Counted from the stretch's first letter, positions 1 through 10,304 are shown. The stretch is 64,000 nucleotides of DNA from Diaporthe sp. PMI_573 (GCA_021399435.1 JAJTUP010000062.1:1-64000); one strand, 5' to 3'. Program-made: numbers and translations. Notes: generated from the letters alone by a model not told the origin.

Positions 1-441
1 TTTCCTCTTAGATAGATAGTTAGTTCTTCAGTCAGATCAACTTTTTCCCTCCTACACCTAGCTTGCCTCCTCCTTCCTTGAATTTGTTCTCTGTGAGGTG
101 TTGAAGAATATCTTGACTACAGCCTTACTATGTCCCTCTACCCTTAGCCCTCTGCCCTTAATCTAGGTGTTTTTAACACAAGTCTAGGGTAACTCCTTAC
201 GTGCAGCGCCCACACAAGCGTTTCCGTTTAACAGCTGCTAGACATGGTGTCATAAGACTTACGTAATAAGTCCTTGGAATTTAGTAGCGAAAAGAACACA
301 GTAGAATCTACTAGAAGGATTTAAGGTATAAGCTATAAAGTAATCTGCTCCCCCAGGCCCATCTTATGTCACGCTATGAGGAAAAATAATAAGATTGATA
401 CAGTAGGAACTAATGTCTGCAATTGCGCTCCTAAATTTTTC
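1..441. other. Left flank of the transposon, no gene seen
   Basis: This AT-leaning stretch is rich in TA, CTA and TTA and has no reading frame worth calling. Its composition resembles the RIP-like damage in the adjoining transposon, so it is probably old repeat-derived DNA. I recognise no repeat family here. Confidence 0.5.
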
Positions 442-496
442 GAAACCGGATATTCGTACAACCAAAAACGGATGCCACACAACTTTTTCTGACTAA
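442..496. repeat. Left terminal inverted repeat of the MULE
   Basis: This 55-bp block begins GAAACCGGAT and is the exact reverse complement of 3476-3530. It is preceded directly by the target duplication AATTTTTC at 434-441. Several CpA dinucleotides in it are unmutated, unlike the damaged interior of the element. Confidence 0.93.
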
Positions 497-728
497 GCAG
501 CGCTGCAGCCAATCAGAGCCTCTCATTTCACTACACTTCACCACCTACGATAGTGCTTTTTGCAGCCTCTCCAATATGCCCTGCACATCCTCCTCTGCCT
601 ACCAACCTTAACCCACCTACCCACTACCAACGCTTCGTTAAATCGACTATCTGCTTTATAGGATCGATCAATTCGGCATTAAAGATATACCCTAGCTAAT
701 TAGATTCCGTCTTTCTAGTGCTGTAACG

Positions 729-3232
729 ATGGTGCAGGTCCCAGACTACTCGGGGCTTGAGGCTTAGTGGCAGGCAGACTGTCATAATTGGAACACAAAC
801 ATTACTGCCATAAACTATTGCCAACCAGCCTTTTCCAACCTTTCTCCCTTCCTGAGACTTTTTAATGATGGATATGATATCTATGAGGACCTTAAGGCTA
901 ATTTAGACGTTGCTATGAAGTCTGCTGGCTGGCTGGCATACGTCCGGACATTGAAGGGTAATTACAGGACGTTAGTATGCAGCCAAGGTACCAAGCGCCT
1001 ATTAATCGCGACAAAAAGCAACACTATGACGATAAAAGCCAGCTGTGGATGGCAAGTAATAGCCTATACAATAAGGATAACGTCAAATAAGTAGAAGCTT
1101 CTTATTTAGAAGCATAGACATACCTATTATGGCCCTTAAAAAGTCCCTAGGGCCCAGCGTGGCTAGGCAAAGCTTTCCGAAGCATATCTCGAATTCCTTA
1201 CTTAAATGGTATGTGACCTGACCCTTGCTACACCGAAACGGCTGGAGGTACTGCTTTGTCAACAGTACCCTGATGTTTAGCTTGGGCCGAATACCCTTAA
1301 AAACTGGCTACAAAGCTTTTAAAGAGACAAGCAGGGTATCTATACGCTATCTCAAGTAATATTAGACTGGCTGGAAAAGAAGGACTGCTGGTACTGCTTT
1401 GCCCAAGATAAGGAGGACAACATTATGGGCATCTTTTGGTGTGAGACCCAGTAGATAGCGTGGCTTTGAGAGCGACGTTTCTCTTACAGCATATCGCTTG
1501 ATTGTACCTACTCGACTAATAACAAGAAGATGCCGTACTTTCAAGGCACGGCGTTAATCTACACGAAGAAGATTATCCCGTTATTTCAAGGCGTTGTCGA
1601 TAACGAGAGGGAAAGCGGCTTCCGGTGGCTTCTCGAGTAATTTTGCCGGCTACTACGTGAATATGACGCCGACGACCCTACCCTCTTTGTCACAGACTAC
1701 GATAATGCTCTAATTAACGCCCTTGAGTCTGAATTTCCTCAAGCACGGCACCAGCTATGTGTTTTCCATATAAATATGAACGTTGTATTAAGAAGAAGTG
1801 GCGAAAGCCGGTGGAATCGACGGCGGTAGAAGCAGACGACGAGGACGCTGAAGATGCCAAAGAAGGGGAGGGCGCCGAGGAAGCCACGCTTAATGTGCCG
1901 GCGAGAAATAAGGCCACGATATCCAACAAGGTCCCAGACGACGTTTCCTATACTCGATAGGCCCTATTTAACCTCCTTAAGTTTATGGAGTACTCTATGG
2001 ATCGTGGGGTCTATGAGACGGCTTGGCGGCGGCTTTAAGAGAAGTTTTCTGACCAGACGGCTATCCTTAACTACCTTAAGACCTACTATGTTGACGACGA
2101 CGAGAAGATTGTCGCCAAATGGGCTGGCCACCACACCTGTAAAACCCTTAACTTTGGCTTATGTACAACCTCTTCTATAGAGCGTATGTACCGGAAAGTC
2201 AAGGTTTACTTGGGCCACGGGCTGGGAAATCTCCTCTATCTGGCTGAGGCTGTTTACAAGGCTATTAGGGATACTGCTGAGCAGCTTTGTTACGAGGAAG
2301 CCCGCTAGAAGACCCTACTGCTTTAGAAGTTTAATGGGCAGAAGTGGCTGGGTGGCGTTTCTCACCAAGTCTTGTGGGCGGCGCTGGAATACCTTGCGAG
2401 GACCAGGCAGCACGCTTTAAAGATGCTTCGAAAAGAAGTCTCACAAGGCTACTGTACGGCTTTAAGCTGTGCTTGCCCTATCTACACCTAGTACGGCTTA
2501 ATTTGTGCTAACCGAATAGCCGACCGAGAGGAAGCAGACCTTCCTCTCGAGAAGGCTGACGTTTATGAAGTTTACTGGCTTGATTGTGACCTCTTGCTTG
2601 ACAACCCGCTCCTTACGGTCCTCTTGCCAAAGAAGGTCATGGCGACGAAGGGAAGATCTCGTGAGATAGCTACATTTGCAGCTAACGAAGAGGGGGTCTT
2701 TTAGAGCAGTAGCAGCTGTGGGAAGGCCGTGATGGGCAAGAAGACGATGTTGACGACGACTTCTCTGGGCAGTAAGGCGGGCGATAAAACGAGGGCGATG
2801 ACGGCTTTAGTATAGCGTGTAAACTCGGCTTTTGAGCACAATGACTTAACGCTTTAGTCTCTAGATGAAGAGGACACCCGTAGTAGCGATGCCCAGCAAG
2901 AAGCCGTCTGGCGAGACTAACGGCTAGTGGTTGGGCTCACGAAGCAAGGAAACCGCCAGCCTTAGAAGCGAAGAGCCGAAGGCACGGCGTTGCCGGCGGC
3001 TACACCCTCAAGCTCACGGCCAGCGGCTAAGAGGCAGCGGACGGGGGCACGGAGGACTGTCAACTAGCTGCCATGCGTAGATCTAACGGCTGGCGATATC
3101 GACGGCGACGATGGTGACAATGGTGACGACGGTGACAACGGCGAGGGCGCTGAGGGCGGCGAGGCCGCGAAGGAAACGCAGGACGAGATCGTCGCCGTGA
3201 TGCCCGGCTTTGTTGACTTACTATTCGACTAG
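729..3232 (+). pseudogene. MULE transposase relic
   Basis: A candidate start ATG lies at 729. The same frame carries recognisable transposase sequence from about 1370 to 1775, including the mPYFQGTAL-like and TDYDNALINALES segments and the CVFHIN motif. The frame then moves to another phase near 1775-1790 and stays readable to a TAG at 3232. The tail is Asp/Gly-rich. At least a dozen stops interrupt it, mostly TAG or TAA where CAG, CAA or TGG would be expected. That fits CpA-to-TpA mutation of the RIP kind. Fungal Hop-type MULEs carry a related transposase. The exact start and any introns are unresolved. Confidence 0.75.
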
Positions 3233-3261
3233 CTGGGTCACGTGGGCGACGACGTGGGCAT

Positions 3262-3366
3262 CGTGGGCACCGTTTGCCAACACTTGGGTCTAATAGTGCT
3301 TATTTGCTTGATTTGGGCACCATTTGCCAACACTTGGGTCAAATGGTGCTTATTTGGTGCCCTTGA
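3262..3366. repeat. Two-copy 50-bp tandem repeat with inverted parts
   Basis: The segment from about 3265 is repeated 50 bp downstream. TTTGCCAACACTTGGGTC occurs at 3273-3290 and again at 3323-3340, each followed by a similar AGTGCTTATTTG/GGTGCTTATTTG. Within it GGGCACCATTTG and CAAATGGTGC form an inverted pair. It lies between the transposase frame and the right end of the MULE, so it is probably subterminal element sequence. Confidence 0.7.
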
Positions 3367-3475
3367 GTGCGTGGGAATAGTGGCATGCAGCGGCATGTTA
3401 GTCGCCGTAATCACGTTAATTATTTGTATGGCGAACCCATAGTGTTTTTTAATTTAGGCACAGGGGCCAGCATGA

Positions 3476-3530
3476 TTAGTCAGAAAAAGTTGTGTGGCAT
3501 CCGTTTTTGGTTGTACGAATATCCGGTTTC
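3476..3530. repeat. Right terminal inverted repeat of the MULE
   Basis: This block is the exact reverse complement of 442-496 over all 55 bp. It is followed at once by AATTTTTC (3531-3538), the second copy of the target-site duplication. The match stops abruptly on the inner side, which defines the repeat length. Confidence 0.93.
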
Positions 3531-3549
3531 AATTTTTCAAGGATCACAC

Positions 3550-6500
3550 CTACAGGTTTATAATCCAACATACACGGCCTGAAGCAGAGCCAATGCAAAG
3601 CATCGAGTCTCTGACAGCTGATGCCGTTGGTCTGTATTCTGGAGGGAGCCAGATAATTCTCTCGTTGCCTCTAACAATCCAGGTCTTGTTGTAGCTCAGG
3701 CCGATTGTGTCAGTAACTAGCTGTGCTGTTGATTCCTCAGGGTTGGGCGCTTCACTTAATGGAGACCCTAGGAGTAAGTCGATTGTTCCAAAATCAGTAA
3801 CCAGTTGTGTACTGGATAATGGCTTAAACGTGAGACTTGTAGTAAAGCCCTCCAGCGTCTGCTTCTGGGCGCCCGTGGCCACGTCCCAGAGCCGGACCGT
3901 CTCGTCATGAGACCCCGATGCCAGCGTCTGCCCGTCGGGTGAGAAGGCTACTGATCGAACCCAGCCTTCATGGCCCTCCAGCGTCTGCTTCTGGGCGCCC
4001 GTGGCCACGTCCCAGAGCCGGACCGTCTCGTCATCAGACCCCGATGCCAGCGTCTGCCCGTCGGGCGAGAAGGCTACTGAGTTAACACCTTCGCTATGGC
4101 CCTCTAGTGTCTGCTTCTGGGCGCCCGTAGCCACGTCCCAGAGCCGGACCGTCTTGTCACTAGACCCTGATGCCAGCATCTGTCTGTTGTGTGAGAAGGC
4201 CACCGAGTTAACACCTTCGCTATGGCCCTCCAGTGTCTGCTTCTGGGCGCCCGTGGCCACGTCCCAGAGCCGGACCGTCTCGTCATGAGACCCCGATGCC
4301 AGCGTCTGCCCGTCGGGCGAGAAGGCTACTGAGTGAACCCAGCCTTCATGGCCCTCCAGCGTCTGCTTCTGGGCGCCCGTGGCCATGTCCCAGAGCCGGA
4401 CCGTCTTGTCACCAGACCCCGATGCCAGCATCTGCCCGTCGGGCGAGAAGGCTACTGATCGAACCCAGCCTTCATAGCCCTCTAGCGTCTGCTTCTGGGC
4501 GCCCGTGGCCACGTCCCAGAGCCGGACCGTCTTGTCACCAGACCCCGATGCCAGCGTCTGCCCGTCGGGCGAGAAGGCTACTGAGTAAACCCAGCCTTTA
4601 TGGCCCTCCAGCGTCTGCTTCTGGGCGCCCGTGGCCACGTCCCAGAGCCGGACCGTCTCGTCATGAGACCCTGATGCCAGCGTCTGCCCGTCGGGCGAGA
4701 AGGCCACTGAGTGAACCCAGCCTTTATGGCCCTCCAGCGTCTGCTTCTGGGCGCCCGTGGCCACGTCCCAGAGCCAGACCGTCTCGTCATGAGACCCCGA
4801 TGCCAGCGTCTGCCCGTCGGGCGAGAAGGCTACTGAGTGAACCCAGCCTTCATGGCCCTCCAGCGTCTGCTTCTGGGCGCCCGTGGCCACGTCCCAGAGC
4901 CAGACCGTCTTGTCACCAGACCCCGATGCCAGCGTCTGCCCGTCGGGCGAGAAGGCTACTGATCGAACCCAGCCTTCATGGCCCTCTAGCGTCTGCTTCT
5001 GGGCGCCCGTGGCCACGTCCCAGAGCCGGACCGTCTTGTCATGAGACCCCGATGCCAGCGTCTGCCCGTTGGGCGAGAAGGCTACTGAGAAAACCAAGCC
5101 TTTATGGCCTTCGAGTGTCTGCCGGTGTGAGTCCCAGTTAGATTTCCCACCTTTAATATCAGGAAGGCTCAGCAGCTGTTGATCCCAAAACCTCTGTCGT
5201 ACTTGGCTTTGGACTGGAGAGAATAAAAGCAAAGTGCTATATGTCTGGAGAGGTGCATATTCAATGATCGAACCAAAGCTTGAGATAACCCTAGTAGCAT
5301 CTTCAATGAAGTTATGAAGCTCTGAGTTTGTCTTGGGAAAGCGCAATAAAAGTTAGCCTGAGAGTGATTCAAAGAGGGGAGTACTAACCTCCATTAACTT
5401 AAGCAGCTCTTGAAGCGCTAAGGCCCCATCTGAAAGCCGGCCGAGAAGTGACAGAGCCTCGATCCAGTGGAGGAAATGCTGACAGAGAAAGTTGTAGACG
5501 TCATCAGCAAGATCGGAACCAGCTTGTGCCTCACGCGTGTGGTAGGTCCAATGACGACATGCGTACTGAACTTCCGGAGGCAGGCAATTGTTGACTTTCA
5601 GAGGGTCAACAGTCGTTCGAAGGGTGCCTGGAGATTGCAAGTCGCAAATGTCCGCATGCAGATTTTGCTTAAGAATCGCCAAGCATCTTACAGCTAGCCG
5701 ACGATGGGTCTGTTCTTCGTCGACCCAGAATCGGTTTTTATCTCGCTGTTGGGGGTCCACTAAGAAGTCGCGGAAAGAAAGGTGGAAAAGCCGGACTGGG
5801 GACGTTGAAGTTTCGGGGACACTCAGAACAGACCGTAGTAGATCAAGCCTTTCGTCAATAACATGCCTAGGGATATCCATGAGACGTCCTAAAGCCGTAG
5901 TCGAGAGAGGACTTGACAGGATGACGATAGTGCCGACAATACGGCGAAATTGCTTGACCGCTTCATCTTCCTCAGCTGGCGAAAGGTCGGCAAGCTGCTG
6001 ATTGAGAGCTGGCTGATACGTCAGCTCTAACTTAGACGCGAAATCAAGTTCTGACGGCTGGAATTTAGTCTTGTAATCCAGGACTTTGCGCAATTGCTTC
6101 TCCGGGCTTCCAAATCCACGTTGCCGTACTAAGCGGCATGTTGTTGCTGCAAAGATAAAAAGCGGAACCGCTATTTTCACCAAGTTCTGAATCTCGGGCT
6201 GACCAGGCCAGGTTTCAGGTAGTTGTCGTTCATTGGAAACAGTAGCGTTGTAACTGTTTCTGATTCGTGCCAATTCGTATTGTAGAAAGGCCGATATGTC
6301 CTTCTCAATGATAGGCTCAGGGATCTCGTGTAAAACCAAATCATCATAGGTGCCCTCTACTTCCTCCTGCTTGAAGCCCAGTCTAACTGGAAGTTCTGGC
6401 CTACTGGTGAGGAATATCTTCAATCGGGGAGACTGGAAGTCTTTTGCGCGGGAGAAAAGTTTGATGACAAGTCTGATATCCTCTTCTCGATCGCATTCGT

Positions 6501-7491
6501 CCAAGGCGTCGATGACAATAGAAACAGGAGCACTGTTGTGAGCTTTTCCCTGAATCTTCGACAGAGGCTCGAAGATGAGCTTTTCGAACTGCTTCTGTAA
6601 CCCCTTGGTGCGTATCGTTGGATCAGCGTCGATAGTGTCCTTCACATGACCAGCTAGGGTTGGCAAGCGCCTTGCCAACTGCGAGGCAAGTGTTGTTAAC
6701 AGCTTGGACGCGTCGCCGCGATCAGCTTCGCCCCTCTTGAAGAAGAAGCTGGCCCCAAGCTTGTTGTTCTTGGCCAGGAATTCCGCCACGGTGCGAGAGA
6801 TTGTCGACTTCCCCGTGCCTGCCATCCCATTCAGCCAGAACACTGCCAGGGTGGTGGGTTCATCAACCCATGTATATATTTGTTCTAAGAGGTCGACCCT
6901 TGTACCTGGCAGGCAAGTCGGGTTTCTCTCTTCGGCATACGAATCAAAGGAAGCCCCAGAAGCAGTTGGAAGCTTGTCGAGAATGGACCTCTGATCTAGG
7001 TTGACGAGAATCAAACTATGACTCCACTTATCAGCCTGGCATAATATATAAAAAGTAGATATAATAACATACGTTTGGTCAATCTGTAGGCTTGCCGAGA
7101 TGTTCTGTGTGCATCGCGCTATGTCTTGAACGACCCTTTCGACATCCTTGCTTTTGAAAGGCCATTTCAAAGCCCGAAGTCCGATCCGGCTCATGGCCTT
7201 GCAAGTGCTAGGTGGGCGGAGTTCAGCGTTGAGTTGTTCGAGCCGCGATGCGGCTCCCTTAACGGCATCGAGCAATAGCTTCGAGGAATTGAGTCGGTCC
7301 CCATGAGGGCTATTAAGCAGCTGAAGGGCGCTATTGGCAGTGTTGCGGAAACTGTCAATCTCCGCCTGCACGCGTGCGATGTCGTTCCTGGCGTTCTTGA
7401 CATCCTTTGAGTATTGGAAGCATATTGATGCGACATTAGCGGAGAGTTCAACAACCGCAATGATACTTGCCGCAGCGCCTATCCCATCCAT
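3550..7491 (-). CDS. NLR/STAND protein: HeLo-like N-terminus, NACHT, WD40 repeats
   Basis: Exons are 7491-7073, 7015-5389 and 5331-3550, with two 57-bp introns (7072-7016, 5388-5332), giving 1,275 aa. The start is ATG 7491, where the conserved fungal STAND N-terminal domain begins (MDGIGAAASIIAVVEL). Residues 1-140 form that HeLo-like helical domain. A NACHT NTPase follows, with Walker A GMAGTGKST at 203-211 and Walker B VIDALDECD near 307-315. Residues 757-1176 are ten WD40 repeats of 42 aa, and the tail ends GRVCWIINL. Fungal proteins of this build act in non-self recognition and heterokaryon incompatibility: WD40 repeats sense, NACHT oligomerises, and the N-terminus often triggers cell death. 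A role here is inferred from architecture only. No frame damage is visible even though a transposon has landed just past the stop. Confidence 0.9.
3850..5109 (-). repeat. Ten tandem 126-bp WD40-coding repeats
   Basis: Ten units of exactly 126 bp encode 42-aa repeats, nearly all with the cores SVAFSPDGQTLASGS and LWDVATGAQKQTLE. Differences cluster at a few codons: residues 3, 5 and 7 of the unit (K/E/S, L/W/G, F/R/H/Y/N), residue 23 (H/G/S/D), residue 25 (K/E) and residue 28 (R/W). This is the pattern of arrays that homogenise by unequal exchange while exposed residues diversify, as described for Podospora het-d/het-e-type genes. Confidence 0.95.
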
Positions 7492-7921
7492 CGCTGTAGA
7501 TGGATGTGCACAATGATTTTGGTTGTAGCCGATTGATTGCCTAGACTGAAGCTGATGATGTGAAGGACTCTCATGGACAGCTGTCACCTTCAGCCAGTGC
7601 GGGGTATGCCAGGCAGTAATGGTGGCCACTTGAAGCTGGCCTGCATACTTGTGTTACAGCACTATACTTGCTACGAATGCCTGCTCGTGGTCGTCTAATC
7701 AAGGCTGAACTATCGATTGATTGGATTCGTGTGGGCAGCTGGTGCTCAGCTCGCCACCCACCTGGCGCGATCCTGCTCGGTTGCAGGCTTCCCAGCCCAG
7801 TTGATCGGTCAACCCAGAAGCCCATCGATCACGCAACTTACCCTGGAAACGTCGGGTTTTGGTCAAATTGATCCAAGAATCAACGCTTCTGGGATTGTTC
7901 AATCCCTGGCTGTTATCGCTC
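7492..7921. other. NLR upstream region, no gene seen
   Basis: This is the presumed promoter and 5' leader of the NLR gene. The NLR frame stays open upstream of ATG 7491 but offers only a GTG start and no domain-like sequence, so it is treated as leader. I see no repeat or RNA gene. Confidence 0.4.
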
Positions 7922-8242
7922 TTATCGGGCGGCAGCCACCTTCGGTCGGAGAACGTGCTTCCAGAACTTGTGTGGCGATATGACGATTTAGCTCTGATTC
8001 GCCGGCCTGCGCCTATTCTCCAGGAACAGTTTCCATTCCACATTATACTGTATCGTAGGCTCGCCATCATACGACCGTTCTGTCTCCCAGTCAGCGAATT
8101 GCACATATGTGTAGGCGCTTCCGGCGGGTCTTAGCCGGCTCGTTCGGGCCAAATGGGTAGATCTGGACACCTCGCTGTCGGAGGAAGACGGTTGAGAGTC
8201 TTCAGAGGTTTCCGTATCGTCAGTAGACTCATTAGAATTCAT
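7922..8242 (-). pseudogene. 5' fragment of a multi-copy fungal gene of unknown function
   Basis: The frame opens at ATG 8242 with a Ser/Asp/Glu-rich stretch of about 45 residues. It continues into TYVQFADWETERSYDG and NVEWKLFLENRR, and a TAA stop lies at 7988. Beyond that stop the same frame still reads as protein (ISPHKFWKHVLRPKV) before a second TAA at 7922, after which similarity to anything I recognise ends. From memory this start resembles hypothetical proteins present in many copies in Fusarium and Colletotrichum genomes, which I cannot verify here. It is a truncated, stop-interrupted copy just upstream of the NLR gene and in the same orientation. Confidence 0.5.
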
Positions 8243-8944
8243 CCTTCCCCATTAATAGGTCAGGTAGGCATTTATCTCGTCGCTTTGCTCTACCGTCATT
8301 ACGGGCGGCCTGAGTCAATCAACCTAGGCATCCATACGATTCCATGGCCTTCTCTGCACTAAAGGCACGTGACAACGGGTCGTATACCCTGTGAGGATAA
8401 GCATGTACCTTAACAAATCGACCAAGGTAAACCAGCAACTTAGTCGCACTGTAGCGTGGATCAGTGGTGATTGGTCAGACGTTCTATACTTTTATTAACT
8501 TCGCAGTACTTTTGAAAGCCGCCTAGCGTGAATACTTGTACGTGTGAGGAGGGTCACTTGACTGCTAACTATGGATGACTAACTTCTCGCTAAGGTAGAT
8601 TAATGTGACTGCAAGTCCTCTTAAAGTTTAAAGAATGACATGTTCATTTTGCAAGAGGAAGCCACATATGCTCACAACTGTACATACTCGGCTAGTATTA
8701 ATATAAGCACAACTAAGCGGCAAAGAGTAGACAGCATACAAGTAGACAGATAGAAGAAAGTACTTACTAATATATTAACTAGTATTAGTTTTAGGCGCCT
8801 TTAGCTTTTTAATATTTACACTACAACTATTTACACTATTTAGGCCACACGGCTTGTACCATTTTAATATGCCCGACTGGCCCCTGGCAGTACCGCAGCT
8901 CTCATACTGTCTACAAGGCAGGTTCTAGGTAACTCCGAGATACT
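8243..8944. other. AT-rich stretch without genes
   Basis: The sequence becomes notably AT-rich from about 8480, with many TTA, TAT and CTA triplets near 8690-8830, and has no frame of interest. It looks like mutated repeat-derived DNA similar to 1-441. No terminal repeats were found. Confidence 0.45.
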
Positions 8945-8948
8945 CCTA

Positions 8949-9620
8949 CTAGAGGATCTTCTTACCGCGCTTCTTGAGGAAGTGGAGCTCCCTACCGGCA
9001 TCTATATTATTTAAGTCCAGGACAAGATCAGACAAATCGGCCCGGCATGTAAGACTGCTGCTCTTAGCGAGGCACCTCTCCTCGGACCACGACTTAAAGG
9101 GACAGAAATCTTCCGCGCACTTTACAAGGGAGTCACCACCGCTGCTGACACCACACAGAGGGCAGTCTAGGATCTCACCGAGGTTAACAGTACCGGGGCA
9201 AAGAAGGCCGTTAATGTACAAAACAAGGGGCCCAGGCAAACTGCTCGGAGGCATCAATAGTGGCCAGGAGGTCGGCGCCAGTATCGATGCCGTAGCAAAA
9301 GGACGCCGGCTCCTTATACTCAGCGCGAAAGGTAACGTAGCCGTCGGCTACAAGATTAACGGCGCAGCTAGGGATAGCAATAAAGTCTTGGTTAAAGTTA
9401 ATGCCGAATGTAATCGTCGGCTTGACGTGGGCCGAGACGTAGCCATTAAACGTAAAGCCCCACTCAAACTCTAGCGCCTACAGGATTTGCATGCCGTCCT
9501 TCTTAATCTCCTTGTTCTTGGGGTCCCAGTTATCGTTGGCTACAGGGTATATCTGGCGGGTGTCCTACTCGCTTTGCAAAGTGTTCTGCAAGGCGTTCCA
9601 CTTAGATTTGACCCAGCCTA
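8949..9620 (-). pseudogene. Relic of a secreted chitinase-like protein (tentative)
   Basis: Read on the minus strand from about 9620, one frame gives protein-like sequence including TRQIYPVANDNWDPKN, GYVSAHVKPTITFGINF and SFCYGIDTGADLLATIDAS. Two TAG codons sit where CAG or TGG would fit. Near 9250 the sense frame shifts and continues as a Cys-rich tail (CPLCG, CAEDFCPF, CLAKSS) to a stop at 8949. The Cys spacing and the GIDTGADL stretch remind me of C-terminal regions of large secreted fungal chitinase-like proteins. That match is from memory and uncertain. The stops and frameshift mark it as dead. Confidence 0.4.
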
Positions 9621-10304
9621 CAGCTGTGAAAAGATCGAATAGCTGGAGATCATGCGTCGCTGCCCCCAGGAAGCTACTGCATCCTCCCAAGGGACAACAT
9701 CAGCGCCCCTGTCCCTCAACTGTTGCTCGATATCCCTCTCGATCTCCACTGCAGACTTGGAGTCGGTATCATAGGTTGAGTGGGCTCCCTTCAGCACAGT
9801 CACCTTGAAGCCAGCCTCAAGGGCTCCCTTTGACGTTGCAGCAACACAGCATTCACTCTGTATTCCAAACGTCACAATCTCCGTGATATCCTCAGCCTTT
9901 AGTTTGTCAGCCAGGTCTGGATTCGACTCGAATGTGCTTTCTGGTGAGATTTAGCCTCTTGTTCTTCTCCGGTTCATAGTTCTCAATGTTCGAGGGAAAT
10001 ACTAACGGGTGGTCTTTGCAACGAGGCGCTCCTCTTGAATGCCACCACGTAGCTCGAAAACCAGCCTCCACGGCTCGGTATCCCTCACAAGGGTGCCTTG
10101 ATCTGGCTTCTCCTCGTGCTGTACAAAGATGATAACCGAGGGCGATTGTTTCTGAGCTGTCCGATACTGATCGACGACCTCCCGGGCAGCTGAAAGGATC
10201 TTCTCGCCGGCGGCACGGATCCGGTCCGCATGAGGAATCTGAGTCTTGGGATCGTCCGCGAGCTCGCGTTGGATGTCGATGACAAAAAGAGCACTGCGCG
10301 GCAT
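9618..10304 (-). CDS. Isochorismatase-like cysteine hydrolase
   Basis: Exons are 10304-10007 and 9940-9618, joined across a 66-bp intron (10006-9941, GTTAGT...CAG), giving 206 aa. Members of this alpha/beta hydrolase family cleave isochorismate, nicotinamide or other small amides with an Asp-Lys-Cys triad. All three candidates are visible: Asp in ALFVIDIQ near residue 9, Lys in LVAKTTQSTF, which is restored only by splicing, and Cys in FGIQSECCVAATS. The order and spacing fit a complete protein. The substrate cannot be told from sequence. The gene lies between a dead fragment and a 1.9-kb gene-free stretch, at the border of the accessory region. Confidence 0.85.

Larger units (their letters stand above)
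442..3530 (+). mobile_element. Degenerate Mutator-like (MULE) DNA transposon
   Basis: The element is 3,089 bp long. It is bounded by 55-bp inverted repeats (442-496 and 3476-3530) that match at every base, and flanked by the 8-bp direct repeat AATTTTTC (434-441 and 3531-3538). Inside is a broken transposase frame with the MULE core signature: a TDYDNALINALES segment followed by a CVFHIN motif near 1686-1775. Long inverted repeats plus an 8-bp duplication fit MULE elements; hAT elements also make 8-bp duplications but usually have short ends and a different transposase. The element cannot encode its own transposase because of many in-frame TAG/TAA codons and a frameshift. Its right end lies 11 bp beyond the stop codon of the neighbouring NLR gene. 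Confidence 0.88.

Noticed and set aside
442..3530. Classification of the transposon as hAT because of the 8-bp duplication
   Set aside because: Perfect 55-bp terminal repeats and a TDYDNALINALES...CVFHIN transposase core fit MULE, not hAT.
4104..4790. Short minus-strand frames repeating RRSGSGTWPRAPRSR
   Set aside because: They are alternative-frame reading of the WD40 repeat array.
3850..5109. Regular repeats as a CRISPR array
   Set aside because: Units are 126 bp, adjacent without spacers, and encode WD40 repeats in a eukaryotic gene.
4233..5141. A 302-codon plus-strand frame of repeated ASGRPWPRPRAGPS units
   Set aside because: It is the antisense shadow of the ten WD40-coding repeats; the 126-bp periodicity and GC-rich third positions of the real gene keep it open.
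7492..7629. Upstream extension of the NLR protein by 46 residues
   Set aside because: It needs a GTG start, has no domain-like character, and the conserved family N-terminus begins at ATG 7491.
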